From Acidobacteriota bacterium (GTDB taxonomy: Bacteria > Acidobacteriota > Blastocatellia > Pyrinomonadales > Pyrinomonadaceae), in the NCBI GenBank assembly GCA_019239425.1, contig JAFAZX010000095.1, positions 124,001 through 188,000 of the forward strand: DNA of 64,000 bases, given 5' to 3'. This document shows, piece by piece, positions 30,027 through 38,784 of this stretch (the first letter of the stretch is position 1; the number at the start of each line of letters is the position of its first letter). A program made the translations under genes and the position numbers. Below the pieces are notes generated by a model. The model did not search any database and had not been told where the DNA came from. It was given only the letters and a program-made list of their open reading frames with translations.

Positions 30027-30312
30027 TGACACTCTTTTCCGGTTGTACTCGCGCCTCCGCCCCGGCGGCGAGCAGTTAAAGGGAGGTTCAAACACGGACA
30101 CGCCCCTGTGATGCAGCAGACAACGCCCCGGTTCGTTCGCACGGCACCAAATCCGAAGCCTTAACCCCGAAGAAATAGCATAATTTACACATATATTCCA
30201 GCCTTCGGCGCGGATTGGCCGTTTTCCCTGAAAACTAGACGCTTTCGCCGCCCGCCGGTTCCACGAACCGCCCGCACGGAGGGGCAAAAGGAGTCCCGAG
30301 CCCCGACTTTTC

Positions 30313-30606
30313 ACCTCCGAGGCTAAAGGGTGCGTCTCAGAGGCGGAAGGATGGCTCTCGGAGAGTAAAATTTGGGTCTCCAAGACTGATTATTCGGTCT
30401 CCGAGACCCGACGTTCCGTCTCGGAGAGTCAACGTTCCGTCTCGGAGAGCCAACGTTCCGTCTCGGAGAGCCAACGTTCCGTCTCTGAGAGCCAACGTTC
30501 CGTCTCCGAGACCCAAATTTCACTCTCTGTGACGGAACGTTGGGTCTCGGAGAGTCAATCTTCCGTCTCGGAGACTCAAATTCCCCTTCTTGAGACTCAA
30601 AGTCGG
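30313..30606. repeat. Tandem array of fourteen 21-bp units containing a palindrome
   Basis: The five-base word GTCTC (or CTCTC and near variants) starts at 30334, 30355, 30376, 30397, 30418, 30439, 30460, 30481, 30502, 30523, 30544 and 30565, with degenerate copies at 30313 and 30586: exact 21-bp spacing, no indel. The core is the dyad GTCTCsGAGAC and the linker is typically CAACGTTCC. Twenty-one bp is two helical turns, so each dyad faces the same side of the DNA. Units in the middle are nearly identical and decay toward both ends. Confidence 0.9.
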
Positions 30607-30774
30607 AGAAAAAAGCTCAAAGTTTTTTCCTCGGGGGACGAATGTTCGGGTTTCAGACCGCAAGGGCGAGCCTCGGGGCATGAAATCCGCTCAAAAAATG
30701 GCTTGAGTTTGTGATAAAAAGGGGGTCGTCAGTCCTCTTCCCACAGAACAGGCGGGATTCCAGGGGCAACCATA

Positions 30775-31686
30775 GTGATTACGGCTCTGCTGATCTTCTT
30801 CTGGGGGGTTGTGCCCGGCCTGATAACGGGCTGGATGCTCAGGGAGCGCGGGCGCAGCTTTCTGCCGGGGCTCCTTCTGGGGGCGGTCTGCGGCCCCCTC
30901 GGCATCCTCGGCGTCCTGACCTTTATCTATATCTCCGACCGCAGGCAGGGCGGGCGCCGGCGCGCCGTCCGCGTCTTTTACGACATCCCCGTGGTCGGTC
31001 GTCTGCACGTCTCGACCGTCTGGATGCTGGCGGGGGTCGCAACCTTCCTCTGCCTCTGGATGATCGGCGGCATCTCCTACGAAGTCTACAGGGCCGAGCC
31101 GAGACCCGAGCCCTCGCCCGAACAGGCGCGACAGACGGCGGGCGAGCCCGCGCAGCCCAAAGCGCTCCTCCCGACGAACGGCCCTTCGGAGAAGCAGCCC
31201 CCCGAGACGCGCCTGTCGGAGCAGACGCCGCAGGGCAACCCTACGAACCAGGCGCACTCGGCGCTCGTCGGCAACTTCTCGGGCCAGCCCGCCTCCTTGC
31301 CGCCGCCCTCCGGCAACTCCGCGACGAACTGGCAGCCCGCGCCGCCCGCCGGCAACGGCACACAGCCCGCGTCGGCCGCGCCCGCCGCCGCCCCACCCCA
31401 GCCGAACGCACAGCCCGCGCCGCAACCCCCGAAGACTCCGGCGCCAGCGCGCGCCGACGCCATCGCGGAGGTGACGCGCGACCTCGCCGCCAACGGTCAC
31501 AGGGTGCACGCGGCCCTGAGCGGCAACGCGCAGAACGCGACGCTCTCTTTGACGGGCGAGACGCTGACGCGCGAGGCCGGCAACCAGCTCCTCGGCAACG
31601 GCCGCCTGCGCGGCGCGCTCAAGGCCGCCGGCGTCCGCATCGTCGTCCTGATGAACGGCGAGCAGAGCTGGACGTACATGCTCTGA
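30775..31686 (+). CDS. Membrane protein with Pro/Ala-rich linker and BON-like C-terminal domain
   Basis: The first 110 residues contain three hydrophobic helices (ALLIFFWGVVPGLITGWML; LPGLLLGAVCGPLGILGVLTFIYI; STVWMLAGVATFLCLWMIGG). A long Pro/Ala/Gln linker follows. The C-terminal 75 residues (AIAEVTRDLAANGHRVHAALSGNAQNATLSLTGETLTREAGNQLL ... GVRIVVLMNGEQSWTYML) look like a small alpha-beta domain of BON/OmpA-linked type seen in related uncharacterised proteins. A GTG start follows a GGGG motif. Function unknown. It is divergent from rpoD across the phased array and may be controlled from it. Confidence 0.7.
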   Translation: MITALLIFFWGVVPGLITGWMLRERGRSFLPGLLLGAVCGPLGILGVLTFIYISDRRQGGRRRAVRVFYDIPVVGRLHVSTVWMLAGVATFLCLWMIGGISYEVYRAEPRPEPSPEQARQTAGEPAQPKALLPTNGPSEKQPPETRLSEQTPQGNPTNQAHSALVGNFSGQPASLPPPSGNSATNWQPAPPAGNGTQPASAAPAAAPPQPNAQPAPQPPKTPAPARADAIAEVTRDLAANGHRVHAALSGNAQNATLSLTGETLTREAGNQLLGNGRLRGALKAAGVRIVVLMNGEQSWTYML

Positions 31687-31995
31687 GCCACACCGCCGAT
31701 TTGGTTAAGGCCGTGAACCATTTCGTCACCCGTCTCAGAGGCCAGCGCCGAACTCCCTTCCCCTACCGAAAGAAAAAGGCCGGAAACGCGCCGGACTTCG
31801 TCCACCTTCCCCCGCCTCGGACGTGGCACGCAGGTTGTTTAGCTGAATGGCGTCTCCTAAACGAGACTGGTTACGGTGCCGATGCGCCGGCAACCACAAA
31901 GTCGAGGCCCGGCTGTGAAGGGGAGAGCGCAGCCGGGCCTCAGCTTATTTACGACCGCCGTTCAAGGGTTTCGGTTTTCGCGCGAGTGGGAGATA
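31687..31995. other. Intergenic region with terminator hairpin
   Basis: It carries a perfect 12-bp stem at 31904-31941. Otherwise nothing recognisable. The hairpin is too far from the upstream stop to be its immediate terminator. Confidence 0.5.
31904..31941 (+). terminator. 12-bp stem-loop upstream of the response regulator gene
   Basis: Arms 31904-31915 and 31930-31941 (GAGGCCCGGCTG and its complement) pair perfectly around a 14-nt loop, followed by TTATTTA. Confidence 0.65.
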
Positions 31996-32427
31996 ATGCC
32001 GTTCATGACCGCCGAACTGCCTCAGGAGAACGAGACCGGCCAGACCGTTCTGGTCGTGGACGACATGAGCGACAACCTCATCCTCATCAGCCTCTCGCTC
32101 CAAGACCTCGGCTACCGCGTCGTCACGGCGACCAACGGCGCCGACGCGCTCAACGTGGCGAAGCTGGCGCGCCCTGACCTCATCCTGATGGACATCGCCA
32201 TGCCGCAGCAGGACGGGCTCGCCGCCACGCGCCGCATCCGCGAGGAGCCGGAGTTGCAGGACGTGCCGGTCGTCGCGCTCACGGCCTTCGACACCGACGG
32301 CTTCCGCCAGGCGGCCTTCGACGCGGGCTTCAACGGCTACCTGACCAAGCCCATCGACTTCGACCGCCTGCGCAACCTCATCGTCAAGCTGCTCGCGCGC
32401 GACAAGGGGAACACCACGCGGCTCTGA
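31996..32427 (+). CDS. Single-domain response regulator
   Basis: A lone receiver domain: acidic pocket VVDDMSD, phosphoacceptor in LILMDIAMPQQDG, conserved Thr in VALTAF and Lys in LTKPIDF. There is no output domain, so it acts through protein contact, as CheY-like or PatA-like regulators. 143 residues if it starts at the ATG three nt after GGGAG; an ATG nine nt later has better spacing. No histidine kinase gene is in the window. Confidence 0.93.
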   Translation: MPFMTAELPQENETGQTVLVVDDMSDNLILISLSLQDLGYRVVTATNGADALNVAKLARPDLILMDIAMPQQDGLAATRRIREEPELQDVPVVALTAFDTDGFRQAAFDAGFNGYLTKPIDFDRLRNLIVKLLARDKGNTTRL

Positions 32428-32544
32428 GCGTGTACCCCGCGCGTGTACGCCGTCAGTCCCCCTGCCCGCCCGCCGCGCGCCTGCGCTCGCATCCGACTCC
32501 GAGACGCGACCCGCGCCGGCCTTCTTTTTAAAAGGAGAGTGAGA

Positions 32545-32940
32545 ATGAACAGAAGGAACTACCTTTTGACCGTCGCGCTGTCACTCGCCGCCGGCCTCGC
32601 CGGGCACGCGCTCTACGGCCCGCTCGCCGCCCCAACCGCGGCGCGCGCCGAGCCGCGGCGCGACGCGCAGTACGAATACTGCGCGGTCGTGAAGTCGCAG
32701 GCCATCGCGACGCCCCGCCTCTTCTACTGGATCATCTACTTTAAGGAGGAAGGGGCGGCGAAGACCGAGACGGTCGAAGCCTCGCTCAGCGGCAACTCCC
32801 AGGCGAAGGCCATCGCGAAGCTCGGCGAGGACGGCTGGGAGATGGTCGGCGAAGGCCCGCTCGACGTGCGCCCCGACCCGCGCCCCAACGCCCCCGGCAC
32901 CACCACCACCGCCATCTTCTTCAAGCGGCGCAAGGACTGA
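32545..32940 (+). CDS. Secreted hypothetical protein, 131 aa
   Basis: AAAGGAG precedes the ATG. A signal peptide or N-terminal anchor (NYLLTVALSLAAGLAGHALYGPL, cleavage after TAARAEP possible) is followed by a short domain with EYCAVVKSQAIATPRLFYWIIYFKEEG and IAKLGEDGWEMVGEG. The latter matches the pattern of small DUF4177-like proteins that bear conserved LGxDGWE. Role unknown. The next gene converges across an inverted repeat. Confidence 0.75.
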   Translation: MNRRNYLLTVALSLAAGLAGHALYGPLAAPTAARAEPRRDAQYEYCAVVKSQAIATPRLFYWIIYFKEEGAAKTETVEASLSGNSQAKAIAKLGEDGWEMVGEGPLDVRPDPRPNAPGTTTTAIFFKRRKD

Positions 32941-32944
32941 AAGC

Positions 32945-33013
32945 CGTGAACCGTAAACCGTGACAAGAAGGAATTGACTTCCTCCTGTCACGGTTTATGG
33001 TTTACGGTTCACG
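32945..33013. repeat. Imperfect inverted repeat between convergent genes
   Basis: The left arm (32945-32965) pairs with the right arm (32986-33013) apart from a 7-nt extra unit in the right. Both arms are built of GAACCGT/TAAACCGTG words. The extra unit suggests replication slippage within one arm. Confidence 0.7.
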
Positions 33014-33021
33014 CCTGACGA

Positions 33022-33519
33022 CTACTTCTTGCCGCCGCCCTGCTCGTCGGCCGCCTTGAGTTCCTTCTGGGCGGCCTCGGCCTTCTCGTCAATCTGTTCG
33101 ACGCCGCCCTTGACGGCGCCGATCAGCGCCCCCACCCCCGCGCCGACGAGGATGTCGCCCGCGACCTCTTTGGCCTGGTTGAGAATCGAGCGCCCGCCGC
33201 CCTTCTTCGAGCCACCCTTCTTGGCTCCGCCTTTCCTGGCTCCGCCCTTCGACGCGCCGGCGCCCTTCCTGGCTCCGCCTTTCTTGGCTCCGCTCTTCTT
33301 GGCTCCGCCCTTCTTGGCTCCGCCCTTGGACGCACCGCCCTTCGCGCCGCCTTTCTTAGCGCCGCCGCCTTTGGCCCCGCCCTTCTTCGAGCCGCCGGCC
33401 TTCTTCGCGCCGCCTCCGCCGCTCGACTTCTTACCGGCCGACTTCTTGGCGCCGCCCTTCTTTGAGGTCTTCTCGTCGTCCTTCTTTGACGACTTCTTCG
33501 AGGACTTCCTGGAAGCCAT
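33022..33519 (-). CDS. Lysine/glycine/alanine-repeat protein (histone-H1-like), 165 aa
   Basis: Residues 1-110 are a basic low-complexity array of KKGGA, SKKGGAKK and related units, encoded by tandem 15-bp repeats (CTTGGCTCCGCC-type on the plus strand). The remaining 55 residues form an alanine/glycine-rich helix with a glycine zipper (GAGVGALIGAVKGG) and an acidic amphipathic helix. No known enzyme domain is seen. Basic repeats of this sort resemble bacterial H1-like (AlgP/HctB-type) nucleoid proteins. The same motif is present as a tail on the two phosphoesterases. GAAGGAG precedes the ATG used here. Confidence 0.8.
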   Translation of the reverse strand: MASRKSSKKSSKKDDEKTSKKGGAKKSAGKKSSGGGGAKKAGGSKKGGAKGGGAKKGGAKGGASKGGAKKGGAKKSGAKKGGARKGAGASKGGARKGGAKKGGSKKGGGRSILNQAKEVAGDILVGAGVGALIGAVKGGVEQIDEKAEAAQKELKAADEQGGGKK

Positions 33520-33654
33520 TCCCTTTTCTCCTTCTTCGCTTGATCTTTGTACCGCTCCGACATCTTGTAGCAAATGACGTCGCCGCTGTCATCAACTTTT
33601 CTCTCCCGCCCGACTCAAAAATCCGCGCGCGTGTGGGGCCGCGTAATTTAACGC

Positions 33655-35607
33655 GTGGTCGAGAAACTTGTTGACGCGCCGCGCCGCGGCGTCAAGAATG
33701 TGGCACCGACGGGCGACGGCCTTCCCTTCAAAGGCTTTGCGCGACACATTCCTTTCATCAAGTGGGGCGGCGTGAGCGATAGAGAGTTCCACTACCGCTG
33801 GGAGTACGACCTGCGAGCGAGCCCGCAGGCGCTCTGGCCGCTCGTCTCCGACACGAACCGCTTCAACCGCGACGCCGGCCTGCCCGACGTTTCCACGCAG
33901 GGCTCGTCCGGGGTTAAAGGCACGGCCGGCCGCCGCCGTCTGCGCCTGAAGAAGCTCGGCGTCGGCGTCGAATGGGAGGAGGAGCCTTTCGAGTGGGTGC
34001 GCCCCTTCCGCTTCGGCGTGGTGCGCCGCTACCGCTCGGGGCCGGTCGCGGAGATGCGCGTCGCGGCCGAACTCAACGAGCGCGAGGGCGGCGGCACGCG
34101 CCTCGTCTACGACGTGCGCGTCCGGCCGCGCGGCGCGCTCGGCCGCGCCGTCATCCCTTACCAGATCGGCCGCGTCAGCGCGCGCAAGTTCGCGGAGGTC
34201 TTCCGCCGCTACGACCGGCTTGCCCTCGCCGAAGAGGCGCGGGGCGTGGTTGAGAACCGCGCGGTCGGACTCGGCGCGAGCGCGCGCGCACTGCTCGCCA
34301 CGCTGCGCGACAAGCTCGTCAACGAAGGCGCGGACGCGCGCCTCGCCGCGCGCCTCTGCGAGACGGTCGCGTCCGGCGACGAGCTGGCGCTCGCGCGCGT
34401 GCGCCCTTACGCGCTCGCCGACGCGTGGGGCGTGCCGCGGCGCGAGGCGCTTGAGCTGTGCCTGCGTGCGACGCGCGCCGGGCTGCTCGACCTGCGGTGG
34501 GAGCTGCTCTGCCCCGTCTGCCGCGGCGCGGGGCAGTCGGCCGAGTCTCTGCGCGACGTGCGCGCCGACCAGCACTGCGACTCCTGCCAGATAAACTTCA
34601 CCGTCGCCTTCGACCGCTCGGTCGAGGTCGTCTTCCGCCCCAGCCCCTCCGTCCGCCGCGTCGAGTCGCGCGATTTCTGCGTCGGCGGCCCGCAGGTCAC
34701 GCCGCACGTCGTCGTCCAGCAGCTCGTCCCCGCGGGCGAGACGCGCACCGTCTCGCCCCTCCTCGAAGAGGGCCGCCACCGCCTCCGCGCCGGCGCGGAC
34801 GAAGACGCGCGCGCGCTCCTCGTCAACGCCTCCGGCTCGGGAGAGTTGACGCTCCGCGCGGTCGAAGATGTCGAAGAGGAGTTGACGGTCTCGACGCGCC
34901 CCGTCATCAGACTTCAAAACAACACGGACGGCGAGCGCCTCTTCCGCATCGAGCGCGAGGCGTGGGGCGGGCAGGCGGCGACCGCGGCCGAGGTCACGGC
35001 GCTCCAACTCTTCCGCGACCTCTTCGCGGCGGAGGCCCTGCGCCCCGGCGACCAGATCAACGTCGGCCAGATGACCATTCTCTTCACAGACCTGCGCAAC
35101 TCGACGCGCCTCTACCGCGAGATCGGCGACGCCGTGGCCTTCGGCGCCGTGATGAGCCACTTCGACGTGCTGCGCGAAGAGATCGCGCGCGAGGGCGGCT
35201 CCATCGTGAAGACCCTGGGCGACGCCATCATGGCCGTCTTCCCCCGGCCCGCGCCCGCGCTGCGCGCCATCATCAACGCGCAGTCGGCGCTCGCCGCGCC
35301 GCCCGAGGGCGTGCGCCCGCTCACGGTCAAGGCCGGGCTGCACGCCGGCCCCTGCATCGCCGTCACGCTCAACGAACGGCTCGACTACTTCGGCTCGAAC
35401 GTCAACATCGCCGCGCGCCTCGAACCGCTCTCGACCGGCGAGGACTGCGTCATCACCGCGGACGTGCGGCGTGACCCCGAAGTCCTGGAGCTGCTCGCAG
35501 ACCCCTTGAGCGGCCTCGCCGCCGAGCCCTCCGAAGCCATGCTCAAGGGCTTCGACAACGAATGCTTCGAACTCTGGCGCGTGAAGAGGGCGGAAGCCCG
35601 ACCGTAA
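33655..35607 (+). CDS. SRPBCC-DUF5939-adenylate/guanylate cyclase fusion
   Basis: Three parts are seen: an SRPBCC (START-like) ligand-binding domain (residues about 45-200, FHYRWEYDLRASPQALWPLVSDTNRFN), a zinc-ribbon-bearing DUF5939 region (CPVC ... CDSC, about residues 285-320) and a class III nucleotide cyclase domain (TILFTDLRNSTRLYREIGD, FGSNVNIAARLE). Cyclases make cAMP or cGMP. Conserved metal-binding Asp (FTDLRNS) is present. A GTG start at 33655 gives 650 residues; GTG at 33772 is an alternative that would remove the first 39 residues before the SRPBCC domain. The likely signal is a hydrophobic ligand sensed by the START fold. Confidence 0.9.
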   Translation: MVEKLVDAPRRGVKNVAPTGDGLPFKGFARHIPFIKWGGVSDREFHYRWEYDLRASPQALWPLVSDTNRFNRDAGLPDVSTQGSSGVKGTAGRRRLRLKKLGVGVEWEEEPFEWVRPFRFGVVRRYRSGPVAEMRVAAELNEREGGGTRLVYDVRVRPRGALGRAVIPYQIGRVSARKFAEVFRRYDRLALAEEARGVVENRAVGLGASARALLATLRDKLVNEGADARLAARLCETVASGDELALARVRPYALADAWGVPRREALELCLRATRAGLLDLRWELLCPVCRGAGQSAESLRDVRADQHCDSCQINFTVAFDRSVEVVFRPSPSVRRVESRDFCVGGPQVTPHVVVQQLVPAGETRTVSPLLEEGRHRLRAGADEDARALLVNASGSGELTLRAVEDVEEELTVSTRPVIRLQNNTDGERLFRIEREAWGGQAATAAEVTALQLFRDLFAAEALRPGDQINVGQMTILFTDLRNSTRLYREIGDAVAFGAVMSHFDVLREEIAREGGSIVKTLGDAIMAVFPRPAPALRAIINAQSALAAPPEGVRPLTVKAGLHAGPCIAVTLNERLDYFGSNVNIAARLEPLSTGEDCVITADVRRDPEVLELLADPLSGLAAEPSEAMLKGFDNECFELWRVKRAEARP

Positions 35608-35646
35608 GGGAGGACGTTCAGTCCCTCTCAATTATCAGGAGGTTAT

Positions 35647-36354
35647 ATGACGACCTCGACGACCACCGCCCCACAAGTTACCGCCGCGCGCCCGCGCCGC
35701 CGCGGCAGGCGTTGGATTAAGTACGGCGCGGTTCTCATCATTGCCTTACTCATCTGGGCGGGCTTCGACCTCTACGCGCCGCGGCGCACTTCGCTGCGCG
35801 ACTTTGACCCGGACGAGGTGGCGCGGCTTGAGACGGCGATGTGGCGCTCCTACTATTCGCGCCAGCGCGTCAAGCTCTTCCGCGAGATGACGGAACTGCT
35901 GCGCACGCAATACCGGCTCCCGCTCCTGCGCTCGAACGCCGTCGCCTACCGCGCCGCCAAGGCCGCCTTCGTCTTCAAGGACGGGCACTCACGCGCGGAC
36001 TACGAGCGCGCGCTGCCCGACCTCGTCAGCTTCTACCAGTCCATCCGCGCCGTCTCCGACACGGACTTCGACGTGGAGCGCGCCGCGCGCCTCGAACTCG
36101 AATGGTGGATCGTCCACCGCGAGCGGCGCGCGCACGCGCCCGGCGACCTCGACCGCGCGCTCGCAGACCTCCAGGCCGAACTATTCCGCGTCCCCGCCGA
36201 CCGCCTCGCCGAGCACGCGCGCCTGCGCGCCGAGGCGATGACCATCCGCGACGACAAGGCCGACGCGGGCGGCGTCAACGAAGAGGACTGGCGCAGGATA
36301 GATGAACTGCTCCACCAGTCCTGGCGCTCGCTCCACGCCGCGGTCAACCCCTGA
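35647..36354 (+). CDS. Hypothetical membrane-anchored protein, 235 aa
   Basis: GGAGG before the ATG. A basic N-terminus then one membrane helix (YGAVLIIALLIWAGFDLYA) and a helical, Arg/Glu-rich exposed domain of about 190 residues. No family recognised. It is 39 nt after the cyclase gene on the same strand, so it may be co-transcribed with it and act with the cyclase pathway. Confidence 0.7.
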   Translation: MTTSTTTAPQVTAARPRRRGRRWIKYGAVLIIALLIWAGFDLYAPRRTSLRDFDPDEVARLETAMWRSYYSRQRVKLFREMTELLRTQYRLPLLRSNAVAYRAAKAAFVFKDGHSRADYERALPDLVSFYQSIRAVSDTDFDVERAARLELEWWIVHRERRAHAPGDLDRALADLQAELFRVPADRLAEHARLRAEAMTIRDDKADAGGVNEEDWRRIDELLHQSWRSLHAAVNP

Positions 36355-36401
36355 GGGCGGCTAAATTTTTTCTATTCGGATTCGGCGCTCCTGGTATATA
36401 A

Positions 36402-36752
36402 ATGCGCGCCATGTTGGCTTCGGCGGGAATGGACGGGATTGAGGGCGCCGTTTATCTGGCACTCATTGTGTGTGTGTTCTGCCTGGCGGGCGCGCTGCTG
36501 GCGGGGCCGCTGGCGGTCGTCGGCACGCTCGTCGGCGGCAGGATGCGCGGGGTCGGGTTCGTGTCAGCGCTGACGGCGCTCTTCGTCGGGGCGGTCGGCT
36601 TGCTGCTCGCCGCGGCCGCGTACTTTTTCCTCGGCGCGATGTTCGAGGGCGTTATCGCGGCGATGCTCCTGCTGCCCCCGCTGGCGTCTCTGACTCTGGG
36701 CGGGGTCGCCCTCTGGCTCCGCCGCAGGCGCCGGGCCGAACCAACCGACTGA
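36402..36752 (+). CDS. Small hydrophobic membrane protein, 116 aa
   Basis: Three or four membrane helices (YLALIVCVFCLAGALLAGPL, ALTALFVGAVGLLLAAAAYFF, AAMLLLPPLASLTLGGVALWL) and a basic tail RRRRAEPTD. Family not recognised. The start is uncertain: a TATATAA just upstream of the first ATG could be a -10 box, which would place the real start at a later ATG (36411 or 36429). Confidence 0.65.
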   Translation: MRAMLASAGMDGIEGAVYLALIVCVFCLAGALLAGPLAVVGTLVGGRMRGVGFVSALTALFVGAVGLLLAAAAYFFLGAMFEGVIAAMLLLPPLASLTLGGVALWLRRRRRAEPTD

Positions 36753-36774
36753 CCCTTCGCCGGCGAGGGCTCGC

Positions 36775-37011
36775 ATGTACCCTTACTACATCCTGGCGAA
36801 GTGGGCGCTTATCTTTGCCTTCTTCGTCGTGGCGCCGGCCTACGCAGCCCTGCTCGCGCTGGTCAACGTCGCGTACCGCCTCAAGTCGGGCCGCTTCTTC
36901 CGCTGGGTGAGCTGGCGGACGTTCGCGCCCTTCCTCTTGCTCTTACTCGCGTGCGCGGGCTTCATCTTCTACACCTTCACGCGCCCGGGCGCTTTCGTCA
37001 TCACACACTGA
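36775..37011 (+). CDS. Small membrane protein, 78 aa
   Basis: Two membrane helices (AKWALIFAFFVVAPAYAALLALV and TFAPFLLLLLACAGFIFYTF) separated by a basic loop. Family not recognised. It follows the previous small membrane protein after 22 nt, consistent with a small operon. Confidence 0.65.
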   Translation: MYPYYILAKWALIFAFFVVAPAYAALLALVNVAYRLKSGRFFRWVSWRTFAPFLLLLLACAGFIFYTFTRPGAFVITH

Positions 37012-37020
37012 AGCTCTTCA

Positions 37021-38625
37021 CTATAGCGGCGGCCGGCGCGGCGGTGGCGGCGGGTAGCCCCCGGGCGGTGGCGGCGGCGGGCCGCCATATGGTGGGGGGC
37101 CGCCGGGCGGCGGGTAGCCTTGCGGTGGCTGGCCGCCGGGCGGCGGGCCGGCCTGCTGCCTGCGACGCGCATCCTCGGCGCGCCGCGCCGCCTCGTCGGA
37201 CTCGGCAGATGCGTCGTCCGAGGGCGTCGGGGTCGGGTTGACGACGATGACGATGGGGCTCGTGTTCTGAGTCGGCGCGGCCTTCTTCGATTCGTCGGCG
37301 GCGCCGGACGCGGCACCCGCGCCGGAAGCGTTCTGCGATTCGGAAGCGTCCGTCGTTTTCGCGGGGGCTTGAGTCGGCGCGGCCGCCGCGCTCGCGGGGG
37401 CGACGGGACTCGCGGCCTTCGAGCGCTCGGGCTCCGCGACCTCGTTCGACTCGTCGTCCGGCGTCGCCGAGGCGGCGGCCGGGGCAGGCTTAACTTCCGG
37501 GGCGCTCGCGCTCAAGAGCGGGTAGGCGACCGCGGCGCAGATGGCGACGACGGCGGCGGCGACGAGCAGCTTCGCCGTCGCGCCGAACGAACGCCGCTCC
37601 GGCTCCGCGTCGAAGTGCGTCGGGAGGTTGGTCGTGTAAGAAGGAGATGCGCCGGCCCGCGCGGCGTTGAGTGTTGTTTCGCCGAAGTAGTAGGACTGGC
37701 CCGCCGCCTTCGTCAGCGAATCGACGACGGTCGCCTCGACGTTCGAGTTCTGGTCGCGGGTCAGGGCGGGGGCCAAGGGCGCCGTCTGCGCGCCGGCGGC
37801 GGCCGCCTGCCGCAGCAGCTCGCGCATCTCTGCGGCCGACTTCGGGCGGAGCGCGGCCTTCTGCGCCAACGCGCGCCGGACGACGCGGCTGACCGCGACG
37901 GGGATGTGCGTTTGCACGACGTGCGCGGGGCGCAGGGGGTCTGCCTCGTTGTTGACGACGGCCGCGGCGCGCGTCAGCGCGTCAACCGGCGCCTCGCCCG
38001 TCAGAAGGTGGTAGAGGGTCGCGCCCAGTGAATAGATGTCGCTGGAAGGGTCTGTGCCCGTCCCCTGCACCTGTTCGAGCGGCGCGTAGTGCGGCGAGTA
38101 GCCGAGGATGCTGCACGTGGCGGTCGCGGTCGCGCGCGTCGGAGTCCCCTTCGCCAGCCCGAAGTCGAGCAGAACCATCCGGCCCTGCTTCGTCCGCTTG
38201 ATGTTCTGCGGCTTGATGTCGCGGTGGACGACCGGCGGCTCCTGCGCGTGCAGGTATTCGAGCGCGTCGAGCAGCTCGTCGGCCCAGGCCAAGACCTCGG
38301 CGACGGGGAACCAGCCGACGCGCGCCTTCAAAAGCTCGCCGAGGTCGTTGCCCTCGACGTACTCCATGACGAGAAACTGCCCCTCCTCCTCCACGAAGTG
38401 GTCGCTGACGCGCGGCAGCGCGGGGTGCTTGAGGTGGTTGAGCAGGACGGCCTCGCGCTCGAAGGCTTTGCGCATCGAAGGGTCGTCGAAGAAGAAGGTC
38501 TGCTTGACGGCGACCGTGCTGTTAAAGCGCTCGTCGGTGGCGACGTAGACGGCTCCCATGCCGCCGCGCCCGATCTGTCGGGTCACGCGGTAGCGGTTCT
38601 GGAGCAGGGTGCCGGGTTCGATCAT
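37021..38625 (-). CDS. Ser/Thr protein kinase, 534 aa, with proline-rich C-terminus
   Basis: A eukaryotic-like kinase domain (residues 10-275): GRGGMGAVY glycine loop, catalytic lysine in VAVKQTFF, HRDIKPQNIK, DFGLAKG and the substrate-loop region YAPLEQ. A membrane helix (KLLVAAAVVAICAAVAYPLL) links it to an alanine/proline-rich extracytoplasmic tail ending PPPPGGYPPPPPRRPPL. This is a Pkn-type sensor kinase. It follows topB on the same strand with a 160-nt gap. Ligand unknown. Confidence 0.93.
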   Translation of the reverse strand: MIEPGTLLQNRYRVTRQIGRGGMGAVYVATDERFNSTVAVKQTFFFDDPSMRKAFEREAVLLNHLKHPALPRVSDHFVEEEGQFLVMEYVEGNDLGELLKARVGWFPVAEVLAWADELLDALEYLHAQEPPVVHRDIKPQNIKRTKQGRMVLLDFGLAKGTPTRATATATCSILGYSPHYAPLEQVQGTGTDPSSDIYSLGATLYHLLTGEAPVDALTRAAAVVNNEADPLRPAHVVQTHIPVAVSRVVRRALAQKAALRPKSAAEMRELLRQAAAAGAQTAPLAPALTRDQNSNVEATVVDSLTKAAGQSYYFGETTLNAARAGASPSYTTNLPTHFDAEPERRSFGATAKLLVAAAVVAICAAVAYPLLSASAPEVKPAPAAASATPDDESNEVAEPERSKAASPVAPASAAAAPTQAPAKTTDASESQNASGAGAASGAADESKKAAPTQNTSPIVIVVNPTPTPSDDASAESDEAARRAEDARRRQQAGPPPGGQPPQGYPPPGGPPPYGGPPPPPPGGYPPPPPRRPPL

Positions 38626-38784
38626 GATGCGGGTTCGGGACTCCTTCCGGGGCGGCGGGCCAACTCTTTTGGACGGGACGTGAGAGGTCGGATTTAACGA
38701 CGGCGCGGGGCCGCGTGAACGTGCGGCCCGCGTCTTCCACCTTAGCGGATTGCTCGCCGCTTAATCAACACTTATTTTCGCCGC

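Larger units (their letters stand above)
29887..30774. other. Large intergenic region upstream of rpoD with phased tandem array
   Basis: This 0.9-kb region is non-coding by my reading. It holds two similar dyads near rpoD, then, from about 30313, fourteen 21-bp repeats. Because 21 is a multiple of three, several frames stay open across the repeats; the plus frame would give heptads such as VSESQRS but has no start codon with a ribosome-binding site, so I do not call a gene. Confidence 0.6.

Noticed and set aside
30313..30606. Possible CRISPR array
   Set aside because: The units are contiguous 21-bp repeats without spacers and no cas genes are nearby.
30232..30714. Open plus-strand frame over the 21-bp array giving heptads such as VSESQRS
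   Set aside because: It has no start codon with a ribosome-binding site at its head; openness follows from a repeat length divisible by three.
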